In this document: positions 1 through 8,371 of the stretch, in pieces
How positions within the stretch are numbered: the first letter of the stretch is position 1
How the letters are laid out: every line of letters starts with the position of its first letter
Assembly (NCBI GenBank): GCA_029265615.1
Contig: JAJUIB010000004.1
Location: 62,001 to 126,000 of the forward strand
Reading direction: 5' to 3'
Origin: Spirochaetota bacterium
Lineage (GTDB): Bacteria > Spirochaetota > Spirochaetia > Treponematales > Rectinemataceae
DNA length: 64,000 nt
The notes under the pieces: model-generated
Databases searched by the model: none
What the model was told of the DNA's origin: nothing
The model's input: the letters and a program-made list of their open reading frames with translations, nothing else
Translations under genes and position numbers: made by a program

Positions 1-1157
1 TCCCGAAGGGCGTCATGCTCTCGCACCGCAACTTCGTCGCGGATTGCTACCTTGCCCAGGGCAATATGAACATCTACCACACGGACGTGTTCTACGCTCT
101 TCTCCCCATCCACCACTCCTACACGATGCTCGCGGTATTTATCGAGGCCATCTCCGTCGGCGCGGAACTCGTCTTTGGTAAGCGCATGGTTATCAAGCAG
201 GTCTTCAAGGACCTCAAAGAGGCCAAGGTCACGATGTTCCTCGGGGTGCCGATGCTCTTTAACAAGGTGCTCGCGGGCATCGAAAAAGGGGTGAGGGAAA
301 AGGGCCCGCTCGTGCATGCGCTCATTGCGGCGATGATGGCGATTTCCGGGTTCGTGAAAAAAGTGTTCGGCGTCAATCCCGGCAAAAAGATGTTCCACGC
401 TCTTCTCGACAAGGCAAGCCTTGCTACGAACCGCATCTGCATCTCAGGCGGCGGCCCCCTTGCCCCATCCGTATTCAAAAAGTACAACGAGCTCGGCATC
501 GACTTTGTGCAGGGCTATGGCCTTACGGAAACCGCCCCGATCCTCACGCTCAATCCGATTTACCACTACAAGGAAACGAGCGTCGGTAAGGTGCTGCCTC
601 GCGTCGAAATGCGCATCCTCAATCCGGACGCCGAAGGGCGCGGCGAGATCGCGGTGAAAGGGCCGATGGTGATGCTCGGCTATTACAAAATGCCCGAGGA
701 GACCAAGGCGGTCTTCACCGAGGACGGCTGGTTTAAAACGGGCGATGTCGGCTACCTCGACGCCGAGAACTATCTCTACCTCACGGGACGCGCTAAAAAC
801 ATGATCGTCACCGAGGGTGGCAAGAACGTCTATCCCGAAGAGATAGAGAATGCGTTCCAGCTTTATGACGAGGTCGAGCAGGTGCTCGTCCGTGGCTACG
901 AGCTCGATCGCGAGCGGCGGAGCGAAGGCATCGAAGCCTGCCTCTACCCGAACAAGGAGCTCTTTCTTGCGGGCGAAGCGGGTGGGGTGCGGGCCGAGGC
1001 CGGGTGGGCAGCCGCCGAGGCGCGCATGCACGAGATCGTCGACGAGGTCAACCAGGGGCTTTTGCCTTACCAGCGCATCTCGCGGGTGATTGTGCTCAAA
1101 GAGCCGCTCGAGATGACGACCACGAAGAAGATCAAGCGGATCGCAGCGGCAAAGTAG
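1..1157 (+). CDS. Long-chain acyl-CoA synthetase / AMP-forming ligase, 5'-truncated by window edge
   Basis: The reading frame is already open at base 3 (codons for PKGV precede the first ATG at 15), so this is the C-terminal 385 or so residues of a larger protein. The first visible residues PKGVMLSHRN are the end of the AMP-binding P-loop motif. YGLTETAPI is the A5 motif, GDVGYLDAENYLYLTGR is the A7/A8 region, and TTTKKIKR near the end supplies the A10 lysine. Known family role: a fatty acid is activated to acyl-AMP and then acyl-CoA at the inner face of the membrane. A separate MLSHRN start at 15 would lack the ATP-binding half, so it is not the real start. The gene converges on the histidine kinase with a 2-bp gap. 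The substrate chain length cannot be read from this fragment. Confidence 0.9.
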   Translation, partial: PKGVMLSHRNFVADCYLAQGNMNIYHTDVFYALLPIHHSYTMLAVFIEAISVGAELVFGKRMVIKQVFKDLKEAKVTMFLGVPMLFNKVLAGIEKGVREKGPLVHALIAAMMAISGFVKKVFGVNPGKKMFHALLDKASLATNRICISGGGPLAPSVFKKYNELGIDFVQGYGLTETAPILTLNPIYHYKETSVGKVLPRVEMRILNPDAEGRGEIAVKGPMVMLGYYKMPEETKAVFTEDGWFKTGDVGYLDAENYLYLTGRAKNMIVTEGGKNVYPEEIENAFQLYDEVEQVLVRGYELDRERRSEGIEACLYPNKELFLAGEAGGVRAEAGWAAAEARMHEIVDEVNQGLLPYQRISRVIVLKEPLEMTTTKKIKRIAAAK

Positions 1158-1159
1158 CG

Positions 1160-2833
1160 CTATCCCTGATCATTGGCCGCTTTGCGCCGCTTGGCCGGCA
1201 CGATGAGCTCGTAGCGGGTCGGTCCCGAAGCATCGATGTTGAGTGTGGCGCCGAGTTGATGCGCGAGCGATTCAATGAGGACAAGACCGAGGCGGCCGCT
1301 TGCACGGGCGGCCGCAAGGTCGAAGCCGGGACCGTCATCGGTTATGCTAAGCCGATAGCCGCCTTCGAGCGGCTCGAGGATGAGCTCGACCTTGGGCGGC
1401 CGGCCCCCGCGGCCGGCGTATTTGAGGGCGTTTGAGAGTATCTCGTTGACGATGAGGCCGACGGGGATGGCGCCCTCGATGTCGACCCGCAGCCCTGCCG
1501 CCTCGCCCGCCGTCCATCCTGCGGGGCAGGCTGCGCCGAGGACGTTCGCGTAGATGTCGCCAAGATACTCCCCGAGGTCGACGGTGGCGAAATCCGAGGA
1601 TCGATAGAGCTTTTCGTGGACGAGCGCAAGGGTGCGGACCCGCTCTGAACTTTCGCTGAGCGCCGCCTCCGCCTCGGGCGAGAGGTCCCGTCCGCGCTGG
1701 AGCGAGAGCAGGCTCGCGACGATCTGCAGGTTGTTTTTTACCCGGTGGTGGAGCTCCCGCAAGAGCACCTCGCGTTGGGCGAGCGCCGCTTCGAGCGCGG
1801 CCTCGTGTTCGGTGACGCGCGCGCGCATGTGGGAAAAATTCTCCGCGAGCTCGATGAGTTCGAGCGCGGCGGGTTTGTTGCGGGGGATGCGGGGCGCCTC
1901 GAGGGAGCGTGTCGCGGCGAGGAGGGCCGCAACGGGCCGCGTGACGCGTTCGGACAGGGTGCGCGCAAGGGCGAGTGAGGCGACAAGCCCCAGAAGGGAT
2001 GCGAGCGCGAGCGCAAGGCGTTCAAAGTTGAGCGTTGCGGCGATGGAGGCCTCGGGATAGGAGGCGATGACCTTCCACGGTGTGCACGGCACCTCGGAGA
2101 GGAAGCAGCGGAGCGCATCTGCACCGAAGCCGTAGACATAGCCTTCGTTGGCCTGCGCCGGGTCAGGAGCCGCAAGCGCAAGCGGGCGCAGATTGAGCTG
2201 CATGGCGACCTCGCGCGGATCGTCGCTTGCGATCACCGTACCGAGGCCGTCGAGGAGCCGCACGCGCGAGGCAGGATCGGCGGGAACCACCGCCGCGGAA
2301 AGCCCAGAGAGCCTGAATGCGCCCGCGATCCTAAAGCCCGAGGCGCTTTTTACCGCGATGAAGGCCGAACTTTTGCCCGAAAAGGGCGACACGAAAGCGT
2401 TGCCGTAAAAGACCCTCGTCGTGGCATCAGGTGCCAGAAAGAGGGGGAGGTCCGAAAGGTCGAGCCCCACGTACTCCGATCCCGCCGTTCCGGTGAGATC
2501 GACGCGCCCTGTGGGATCAAGGATGAGGATGGCTTCAAAGGAGGGGAAAGCACTCACCTTGGCATCGATGGCGCGGGAGAGACTTTTTCGGTCCGTCCCC
2601 GCCTCGACGAGAAAGGCGAGCTCCTCAAGCGAGGAGCGCGCCAGTGTGAGCGCGTATTCCGCGGTGTTCGCTGCACCGCGCGCAAGGCTCGCGGCGCGCG
2701 CCGCAAAGTCGCGTTCAAGGCGCGGCTGTACGACGAAGTCGTTTGCAGCAAGGAGGAGGACGGGGGGCAGAAAGGCGACCAGGACAAAGGCCCTGAAGAG
2801 GGCGAATTTGAGGCGGACGGGCTTTTTGTTCAT
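1160..2833 (-). CDS. Membrane sensor histidine kinase (HisKA_2/HWE type) with extracytoplasmic sensor domain
   Basis: 557 residues. TM1 lies near residues 10-30. An extracytoplasmic region of about 240 residues with the layout of a Cache sensor follows, then TM2 near 275-297 and a HAMP-like/coiled linker with heptads (TEHEAALEAALAQREVLL). The phosphoacceptor helix ELHHRVKNNLQIVASLL (His near 360) is the HisKA_2 signature, and the ATPase has N-box NEILSNALKYA and G1 DDGPGFD. Known role: autophosphorylates and passes phosphate to a response regulator; kinases of this type often act on unusual or stand-alone regulators. No regulator gene is adjacent. Its start overlaps the stop of the upstream binding lipoprotein gene as ATGA (2830-2833), so the two are translationally coupled and the lipoprotein may present the ligand to this sensor. 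Confidence 0.9.
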   Translation of the reverse strand: MNKKPVRLKFALFRAFVLVAFLPPVLLLAANDFVVQPRLERDFAARAASLARGAANTAEYALTLARSSLEELAFLVEAGTDRKSLSRAIDAKVSAFPSFEAILILDPTGRVDLTGTAGSEYVGLDLSDLPLFLAPDATTRVFYGNAFVSPFSGKSSAFIAVKSASGFRIAGAFRLSGLSAAVVPADPASRVRLLDGLGTVIASDDPREVAMQLNLRPLALAAPDPAQANEGYVYGFGADALRCFLSEVPCTPWKVIASYPEASIAATLNFERLALALASLLGLVASLALARTLSERVTRPVAALLAATRSLEAPRIPRNKPAALELIELAENFSHMRARVTEHEAALEAALAQREVLLRELHHRVKNNLQIVASLLSLQRGRDLSPEAEAALSESSERVRTLALVHEKLYRSSDFATVDLGEYLGDIYANVLGAACPAGWTAGEAAGLRVDIEGAIPVGLIVNEILSNALKYAGRGGRPPKVELILEPLEGGYRLSITDDGPGFDLAAARASGRLGLVLIESLAHQLGATLNIDASGPTRYELIVPAKRRKAANDQG

Positions 2834-3939
2834 AGTTGCATGGCCCGATCCCCCTCGAAGCGATAGACGCGGGCGGGGCGCAGTGCATCGCCGTAGGCAT
2901 CGAGCGACCAGGGCTCCTGGAGTCCCGCGCGCTCGCTTCCGTCAAGGGCCGCGGCCTTGAGCCGCTCGATGGGGGCGTCCGGACCGGCCTTTTTGAGCAT
3001 GTCGATGGCAAGGCTCGCGGCTTCGTAGCCGTAGGCCGCACTGAAGCTCGGCGGACGGCCGAAGCGCCGCTCGTAGGCGGCCGCGAAGGCCGTATAGCGG
3101 GGGGCTTTGGAATTGTAATAGTACTGGTGGGCGAAGTAGACCCCGTTACAGGCCTCGCCGCCCTGTGTGGCGAAGTCCGAGGTTATCGTCCAGCCTGAAG
3201 CGATGCGCGCGCCCCTGTAGCCGAGGCGCGAAAGCTGTCTAAAGAGCATCGCTGCGTCGGGACCCGCCGCGATGACGAGGAGGGCGTCGCATGCGCTCTC
3301 CATAATGCGCTGGGCGAGTTCGAGAAAGGAACTTCCGCTGAATCCCTGGGCAGAGATGCGGATCGTTTCTGTGCCTCCCGCGGCGAGGAATGCTTCGCGG
3401 AAGAGCGCCTCGTAGTCGTCGGCGTAGGCCGCGTTCGACTCGTCGCGGAGTATGGCGACGCGCCGGGCGGCCAAGCCCTGCGCTGCGTACTGTGCGATAG
3501 CGCGCGCCGCAGTGGCGTTCGAGGCCATAAGGCGAAGGAGGGGGTCGTCGCGCCCGGCGAAACGATTGGCGCTCACGGTCGGCGAGATGAAGAGGACGGG
3601 CTCCTGCGAGGCCGCAGCAAAATCGCCCGTGGCGCTCAGGAAGGGCCCTATGATGAGACGTGCGCCGCGCGATCTGAGGGTGGCGACGGCCTGGTTGAAA
3701 CCTTGGGTGCCCTTCCCCTCGTCTTCTGCTTCGAGGAGTATCTTTCGGCCGCGGATGTCTCCGCGCGCATTTTCCTCCTCTATGCGGAGTTCGGCGCCGT
3801 TTCTGCCTGCAATTGCAAGCTCCGATTGGCGCCCGGTGAGGATGCCGACGACACCGATGACGACGGGTTCCCGACTACAGGCGCCAGCTACCGCAGAGAG
3901 GGCGAGGGCGCATGCAAGGCGTGAAATGGTTCGTTGCAT
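2830..3939 (-). CDS. Periplasmic binding lipoprotein, branched-chain amino acid (LivJ/Peripla_BP_6) family
   Basis: 369 residues with a lipoprotein signal (hydrophobic ALALSAVAG followed by Cys), so probably anchored in the inner membrane facing the periplasm. The body reads as a type I periplasmic binding protein: VVIGVVGILTGR at the start, RGARLIIGPFLSA and VAILRDESNAAYADDYE in the first lobe, and YGYEAASLAIDMLKKAG near the C-terminus, all typical of LivJ-like proteins. No permease or ATPase gene accompanies it. The only partner is a histidine kinase gene whose ATG overlaps its stop by 4 bp. That context argues for ligand sensing rather than import, which is inference. The ligand is unknown. 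Confidence 0.88.
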   Translation of the reverse strand: MQRTISRLACALALSAVAGACSREPVVIGVVGILTGRQSELAIAGRNGAELRIEEENARGDIRGRKILLEAEDEGKGTQGFNQAVATLRSRGARLIIGPFLSATGDFAAASQEPVLFISPTVSANRFAGRDDPLLRLMASNATAARAIAQYAAQGLAARRVAILRDESNAAYADDYEALFREAFLAAGGTETIRISAQGFSGSSFLELAQRIMESACDALLVIAAGPDAAMLFRQLSRLGYRGARIASGWTITSDFATQGGEACNGVYFAHQYYYNSKAPRYTAFAAAYERRFGRPPSFSAAYGYEAASLAIDMLKKAGPDAPIERLKAAALDGSERAGLQEPWSLDAYGDALRPARVYRFEGDRAMQL

Positions 3940-3999
3940 GCCTTCATGCTAATACACGCCTTCGCGTAAGGCAAAGGCGCACAAGGGGCGCGTCCCCGG

Positions 4000-5259
4000 T
4001 TATTTGATTCCGTACACCGGCACCGGCTGGGTGCTGTTCCTGAGAAGGACCTCGCCGATGCGGAGGAGCTTCGCCTGGCTTTCAAGCCCGAGTTGGCGGA
4101 ACACCGGCTGAGAGAGAAGGAGGTCCTGCTTGAACTCGCGACAGAGCGAATCGAGCCGCGACGCGACGGAAATTGCATCGCCGAAGACGCCGAGGCGGCG
4201 CTGACCCGGGAGCCCAAGATCTCCTGCGATGATGGGACCCGCATGGATGCCGATGCTTACCGCATCGAAGGCGGGAAGCGAGGCGGCGGCGAGGTCGGCG
4301 CGGAGGCCCGGTAGCTCCGCCTGAAAGCCGAGCGCGCAGGCGAGCGCCCGCTCCGCCGCATCCTTCTCGCCCATGAGGCCGAACACGATGAGCACCGAGT
4401 CGCCTGAGATGCCCGCGATCCGCCCGCGGTGCCGCTCGGCCATGACAGCCCACAGCGAGTAGTAGCGGTTGAGAATGTCCACCGCCCTCCCTGGCGGCAC
4501 CCGCTCGGCGAGCGAGGAGAAGTTGAGAACATCCGCCGACACGACGGTGACGTTTGCTTCCGCGGCCTGGGCGTATTCGGTATCGGGTACGGGGCCCTGG
4601 AGCCTCTGTTCGCCGAAAAGGGCGGCGATGCGCGCGCGCAAGGAGATGGCGCCGACCTTGTTTGCAAGGAGCATGAAGCCGAAGGTCGCCGCGCCGAAGG
4701 CGAAGAATGCATGCTGAGGCGATTCGATGAAGCGCGTGAAAGCGGGCGCAAAACGCCGCACATCGAGCGCGGCCTTGTATGTCTCAAGTTCAATCGCGCC
4801 GCGTTCAAGTTCCCGCGCGAGCATGAGCCGCAGATCGAGATAGAAATAGAAGAACACGAAGACGAGGACGGCGCCGAGGGCGAGGAGCGTCTCTGCGAGC
4901 CGTTTCGCCCAACGTCCCCGCGCCGCGATGGCGATCGCCTGGAAGAGTCCGACATAGAGCGCAGCTGCCCAGAGAAACACGTTCGCCATGTCGTAGGGCT
5001 CGAAGACGCCGCCAAGGACGCGGACCAATGCGTAGCCTGCGGGCGTGATAAACGAAAAGAGGAAGCGCAGGATGGGCCGGTGCCCCTGCCCAACGAGGAG
5101 GAGGATTTGGATGAGGAGGAGGCCTGTTACGATGAGGATTGCGGTAAGACCGAGCTCGTCTGCTCCTGGGGACAGAAAGAGCATGAGGATGAAAAAAACG
5201 ACGAATTGGCTTGAATAGAGGAAAAACTCCTCAAGAAATCTCTTTGTGTAGAAACGCAT
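4000..5259 (-). CDS. Membrane-bound class III adenylate/guanylate cyclase
   Basis: 419 residues. The first 150 or so contain about four or five hydrophobic segments, and another hydrophobic stretch lies near 185-200 (FFAFGAATFGFMLLANKV). The cyclase domain starts at about 235. It has the first metal Asp in VVSADVLNFSSLAER and the second in GISGDSVLIVFG, and ends at about 395. Known role: converts ATP (or GTP) to the cyclic nucleotide. In GDAISVASRLD the position normally held by the transition-state Asn (GDxVNxAxR) is Ser, although the Arg is kept. The preceding nucleotide-selecting position (T/D in TVIGD-like motifs) reads G in LGVFGD. Activity and base specificity are therefore uncertain. 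The gene stands alone on the minus strand, divergent from the transport operon. Confidence 0.87.
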   Translation of the reverse strand: MRFYTKRFLEEFFLYSSQFVVFFILMLFLSPGADELGLTAILIVTGLLLIQILLLVGQGHRPILRFLFSFITPAGYALVRVLGGVFEPYDMANVFLWAAALYVGLFQAIAIAARGRWAKRLAETLLALGAVLVFVFFYFYLDLRLMLARELERGAIELETYKAALDVRRFAPAFTRFIESPQHAFFAFGAATFGFMLLANKVGAISLRARIAALFGEQRLQGPVPDTEYAQAAEANVTVVSADVLNFSSLAERVPPGRAVDILNRYYSLWAVMAERHRGRIAGISGDSVLIVFGLMGEKDAAERALACALGFQAELPGLRADLAAASLPAFDAVSIGIHAGPIIAGDLGLPGQRRLGVFGDAISVASRLDSLCREFKQDLLLSQPVFRQLGLESQAKLLRIGEVLLRNSTQPVPVYGIK

Positions 5260-5357
5260 GGCGGCTCCGATGGGGCGGCTATGCGCTAATAATAGTCGGG
5301 AACCTTGTCTCTGGAAAGACCGGGGGTGATTGAAGCGGTTTTTCCCTCATTTTCCGC

Positions 5358-5385
5358 TTGACCGCCTGAGGCCTCAGGCTACAAT
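5358..5385 (+). promoter_or_regulatory. Promoter of the DUF3798 transport operon with a palindromic operator in the spacer
   Basis: TTGACC (5358-5363) and TACAAT (5380-5385) are separated by exactly 16 bp, and all 16 (5364-5379) form the perfect palindrome GCCTGAGGCCTCAGGC. A regulator bound there would sit between the -35 and -10 boxes, which is a classical repressor or MerR-like activator position. The ATG of the operon follows at 5424 behind a strong AAGGAGG. Confidence 0.6.
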
Positions 5386-5423
5386 GGTCGCAAAGCTTCA
5401 TTCATGCCATTTAAGGAGGCACC

Positions 5424-6635
5424 ATGAAGAAGATTCTCAGGGTTGCGGCGATCCTCGCCATCCTCGCCCTCGTGGCGGGCGGTAACGTCTTTGCCCAGGC
5501 CAAAGCAAAGTTCCACATCGGCGTGGTGACCGGAACGGTCTCCCAGTCCGAGGACGATCTCCGCGGCGCCGAGGCCCTCATCAAGGCCTATGGTGACGTC
5601 AAATCCGGCGGGATGATCCAGCACATCACCTATCCCGACGACTTTATGTCCCAGCAGGAGACCTACATCTCCTCCGTCGTCTCCCTTGCCGATGACCCGC
5701 TTATGAAGGCCATCGTTGTCAACCAGGCGATCCCCGGCACCACCGAGGCGTTTAAGCGCGTGAAGGCAAAGCGCCCCGACATCCTCCTCCTCGCCGGCGA
5801 GCCGCATGAGGATCCGCTCGTTATCCAGAGCGCCGCTGACCTTGCGATGAGCGCCGACTTCGTGTCCCGTGGCTACACCATCATCTGGGCCGCCAAACAG
5901 CTGGGTGCGAAGACCTTCGTCCACATCTCCTTCCCGCGCCACATGAGCTATGAGTCCCTCGGCCGCCGCCGTGCCATCATGGAAGAGGCCTGCAAGGACC
6001 TGGGTATTAAGTTCGTGTTCGAGACCGCCCCCGACCCGACCTCCGACGTCGGCATGGCGGGCGCCCAGCAGTTCATCATGGAGAAGACCCCGCAGTGGAT
6101 CCAGAAATACGGCAAGGACACCGCCTTCTTCTGCACCAATGACGGCCACACCGAGCCGCTTCTCCGCCAGCTCCTCGCCTACGGCGGCATCTTCGTCGAG
6201 GCCGATCTTCCCTCTCCCCTCATGGGCTATCCGGGAGCGCTCGGCATCGATCTTTCCAAGGAGGCTGGTAACTTCCCCGCCATCCTCAAAAAGGTCGAGG
6301 AGGCGGTCGTCGCCAAGGGCGGCGCTGGGCGTTTTGGCACCTGGGCCTTCTCCTATGGCTACACTGTGACCGCCGGTCTTGGCGAGTTCGCCAAGATGGT
6401 GATCGAGGGCAAGGCGAAGAAGGATAGTCTTAAAGACCTCTACACCGCGCTCGGCAAGTACACCCCCGGCGCGAAGTGGAACGGCGCCTACTACACGGAC
6501 ATGAACACGGGCGTCCGCGCCAAGAACCAGGTCCTCGTGTACATGGACACCTACATCATGGGCAAGCCCGGCCGCTTCCTCCCGACCACCCAGCAGAAGG
6601 TCCCGGAGAAGTACTTCACGATCAAGAAGCAGTAA
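5424..6635 (+). CDS. DUF3798-family periplasmic substrate-binding protein of an ABC transporter
   Basis: 403 residues with a Sec signal peptide (ILRVAAILAILALVAGG, cleavage after NVFA). The start is fixed by AAGGAGG 5 bp upstream. The fold reads as a type I periplasmic binding protein. KFHIGVVTGTVSQSEDD opens the first lobe, LLLAGEPHEDPLVIQSAADL is a strongly conserved segment, and YTPGAKWNGAYYTD lies near the C-terminus. I recognise it as DUF3798 (a spirochaete and clostridial family), from memory. It is the first gene of an operon with a two-domain ATPase, two permeases and a small membrane protein, so it probably delivers the solute to them. The ligand is not known. A diverged paralogue is encoded at 11146-12375. 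Confidence 0.85.
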   Translation: MKKILRVAAILAILALVAGGNVFAQAKAKFHIGVVTGTVSQSEDDLRGAEALIKAYGDVKSGGMIQHITYPDDFMSQQETYISSVVSLADDPLMKAIVVNQAIPGTTEAFKRVKAKRPDILLLAGEPHEDPLVIQSAADLAMSADFVSRGYTIIWAAKQLGAKTFVHISFPRHMSYESLGRRRAIMEEACKDLGIKFVFETAPDPTSDVGMAGAQQFIMEKTPQWIQKYGKDTAFFCTNDGHTEPLLRQLLAYGGIFVEADLPSPLMGYPGALGIDLSKEAGNFPAILKKVEEAVVAKGGAGRFGTWAFSYGYTVTAGLGEFAKMVIEGKAKKDSLKDLYTALGKYTPGAKWNGAYYTDMNTGVRAKNQVLVYMDTYIMGKPGRFLPTTQQKVPEKYFTIKKQ

Positions 6636-6702
6636 TCCTGCGTCTATGGGCGGCCGCCATGCGCACGCCGCCCTCTGGCGCCTTGCTCTCGGCGAGGCGC
6701 CG

Positions 6703-6735
6703 CGCAGACGGCCCGCGACGAGCGGGCCGTCTGCG
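6703..6735 (+). promoter_or_regulatory. Intercistronic hairpin between binding-protein and ATPase genes
   Basis: A perfect 14-bp inverted repeat, CGCAGACGGCCCGC (6703-6716) and its complement (6722-6735), is separated by the 5-base loop GACGA. It lies 22 bases before the ATPase start and has no T-run, so it is not a standard terminator. Stable stems after a binding-protein gene commonly protect the upstream mRNA from 3' decay and raise the binding protein over the membrane components. That function is inferred here. Confidence 0.6.
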
Positions 6736-6757
6736 ATACCTGCCCCGCGAGGAATTT

Positions 6758-8371
6758 ATGGGACAAGACAGTCCGCTACTCTCCATCGAGCATGTCTCGA
6801 AGGAATTTTACGGCAACGTTGTGCTCCACGACGTCAGCTTCGATCTGAAGGCCGGCGAGATTCTCGGCCTGGTCGGCGAAAATGGCGCCGGCAAGACGAC
6901 GCTCATGCGCATCCTGTTCGGCATGCCCGTCATTGCGGAGACCGGCGGCTACAAGGGCCGCGTGCTCATTGACGGCGCCGAGGTCCGTTTTTCGAGCCCC
7001 TTTGATGCCCTCGACGCGGGCATCGGCATGGTGCACCAGGAATTCAGTCTGATCCCCGGCTTCAGCACTACGGAGAACATCGTCCTCAACCGCGAGTCAA
7101 TGCGCCCCACCTTTCTCAATGAGGTCTTCGGCGACAGGATGAGCGTCCTTGATCGGCCGGACATGCGCCGCCGCGCGGAGGGCGCGATTGCAAAACTTGG
7201 CGTGAAGCTCGATCCTGACATGCTCGTCTCCGAGATGCCAGTCGGTCACAAGCAGTTCACCGAAATCGCCCGCGAGATCAACCGTGAAAAGACCCGCGTC
7301 CTCGTCCTCGACGAGCCGACCGCGGTGCTTACCGAGAGCGAGGCCGAGGTCCTCCTTGTCGCTCTTCGGAACCTTGCCAAGCAGGGGATTGCGATCATCT
7401 TTATTTCGCATCGCCTGCACGAGGTGGTCGCGGTCGCTGACCGTATCGTCGTCCTCCGCGACGGTGTTGCGGTAAAGGACACGCCCGCCTCCGGAGTATC
7501 CGTCCGCGACATTGCCTCGTGGATGGTCGGGCGTTCCGTGCAGACGGATCGCGTTACCGAGGGCGAGGAGCGAAGCTTCGGCGAGGAATTTCTCATAGTG
7601 GAGCACCTTTGGGTGGATATGCCCGGCGAGACGGTGCGCGACGTCAATCTTTCGGTTCGGAAGGGTGAAATATTCGGTATCGGCGGTCTTGCGGGGCAGG
7701 GCAAGCTCGGTATTCCAAACGGCATCATGGGCTTGTTCCCCGCGGGCGGTTCGGTGAGCTTCCATGGGAAGGAGGCGCCTCTCAACGACCCTCGGCGCGT
7801 CCTCGAGATGGGCATGGCTTTTGTGTCCGAGGATCGCCGCGGCGTCGGCCTCCTTCTCGACGAGAGCCTTGAATGGAACATCGCCTTCACCGCGATGCAG
7901 ATCCAGGGCGGCTACCTCAAGCCCCTCTTGGGCGGGCTTTTGAAGCTCCGCGACGAGGCGGGGATGCGCAAACTCACCGAGGAATACGTCGCGACGCTTG
8001 ACATCAAGTGCACAAGCCCCGCGCAAAAGGCGAAGGAGTTATCAGGCGGCAACCAGCAGAAGGTCTGCCTTGCCAAGGCCTTCGCGCTCAAGCCGGACTT
8101 GCTTTTTGTCTCCGAGCCGACGCGCGGCATCGACGTGGGCGCCAAGAAGCTCGTGCTCGACACGCTCCACAAGTATAACCGCGATTACGGGACCACCATT
8201 GTCATGGTTTCGAGCGAGCTCGAGGAGCTCCGTTCCATCTGCGACCGCATCGCCATCGTCGACGAGGGCCGCATTGCCGGTATCCTCCCCCCGTCCGCGG
8301 AGCTCGCCGAATTCGGCCTCCTCATGTCGGGCGAAAAGGCGGAAGAGGCGAAGGAGGCCGGACGTGCGTAA
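6758..8371 (+). CDS. Two-domain ABC transporter ATPase, CUT2/sugar-nucleoside type
   Basis: 537 residues from ATG 6758 (GAGG 5 bp upstream; the frame is open further upstream but through the hairpin region). First ABC domain: Walker A GENGAGKTT, a signature region degraded to VGHKQFTEIAREI, and Walker B VLVLDEPTAVL. Second domain: a degenerate Walker A GLAGQGKLGIPNGIMG, an intact signature LSGGNQQKVCLAKA, and a Walker B reading LLFVSEPTRGIDVG with Ser in place of Asp. The pattern leaves one complete composite site (Walker A1 with signature 2) and one degenerate site, as is usual for RbsA-like ATPases. It energises import by the permeases encoded next; its stop overlaps the first permease start by 8 bp. 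Confidence 0.93.
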   Translation: MGQDSPLLSIEHVSKEFYGNVVLHDVSFDLKAGEILGLVGENGAGKTTLMRILFGMPVIAETGGYKGRVLIDGAEVRFSSPFDALDAGIGMVHQEFSLIPGFSTTENIVLNRESMRPTFLNEVFGDRMSVLDRPDMRRRAEGAIAKLGVKLDPDMLVSEMPVGHKQFTEIAREINREKTRVLVLDEPTAVLTESEAEVLLVALRNLAKQGIAIIFISHRLHEVVAVADRIVVLRDGVAVKDTPASGVSVRDIASWMVGRSVQTDRVTEGEERSFGEEFLIVEHLWVDMPGETVRDVNLSVRKGEIFGIGGLAGQGKLGIPNGIMGLFPAGGSVSFHGKEAPLNDPRRVLEMGMAFVSEDRRGVGLLLDESLEWNIAFTAMQIQGGYLKPLLGGLLKLRDEAGMRKLTEEYVATLDIKCTSPAQKAKELSGGNQQKVCLAKAFALKPDLLFVSEPTRGIDVGAKKLVLDTLHKYNRDYGTTIVMVSSELEELRSICDRIAIVDEGRIAGILPPSAELAEFGLLMSGEKAEEAKEAGRA

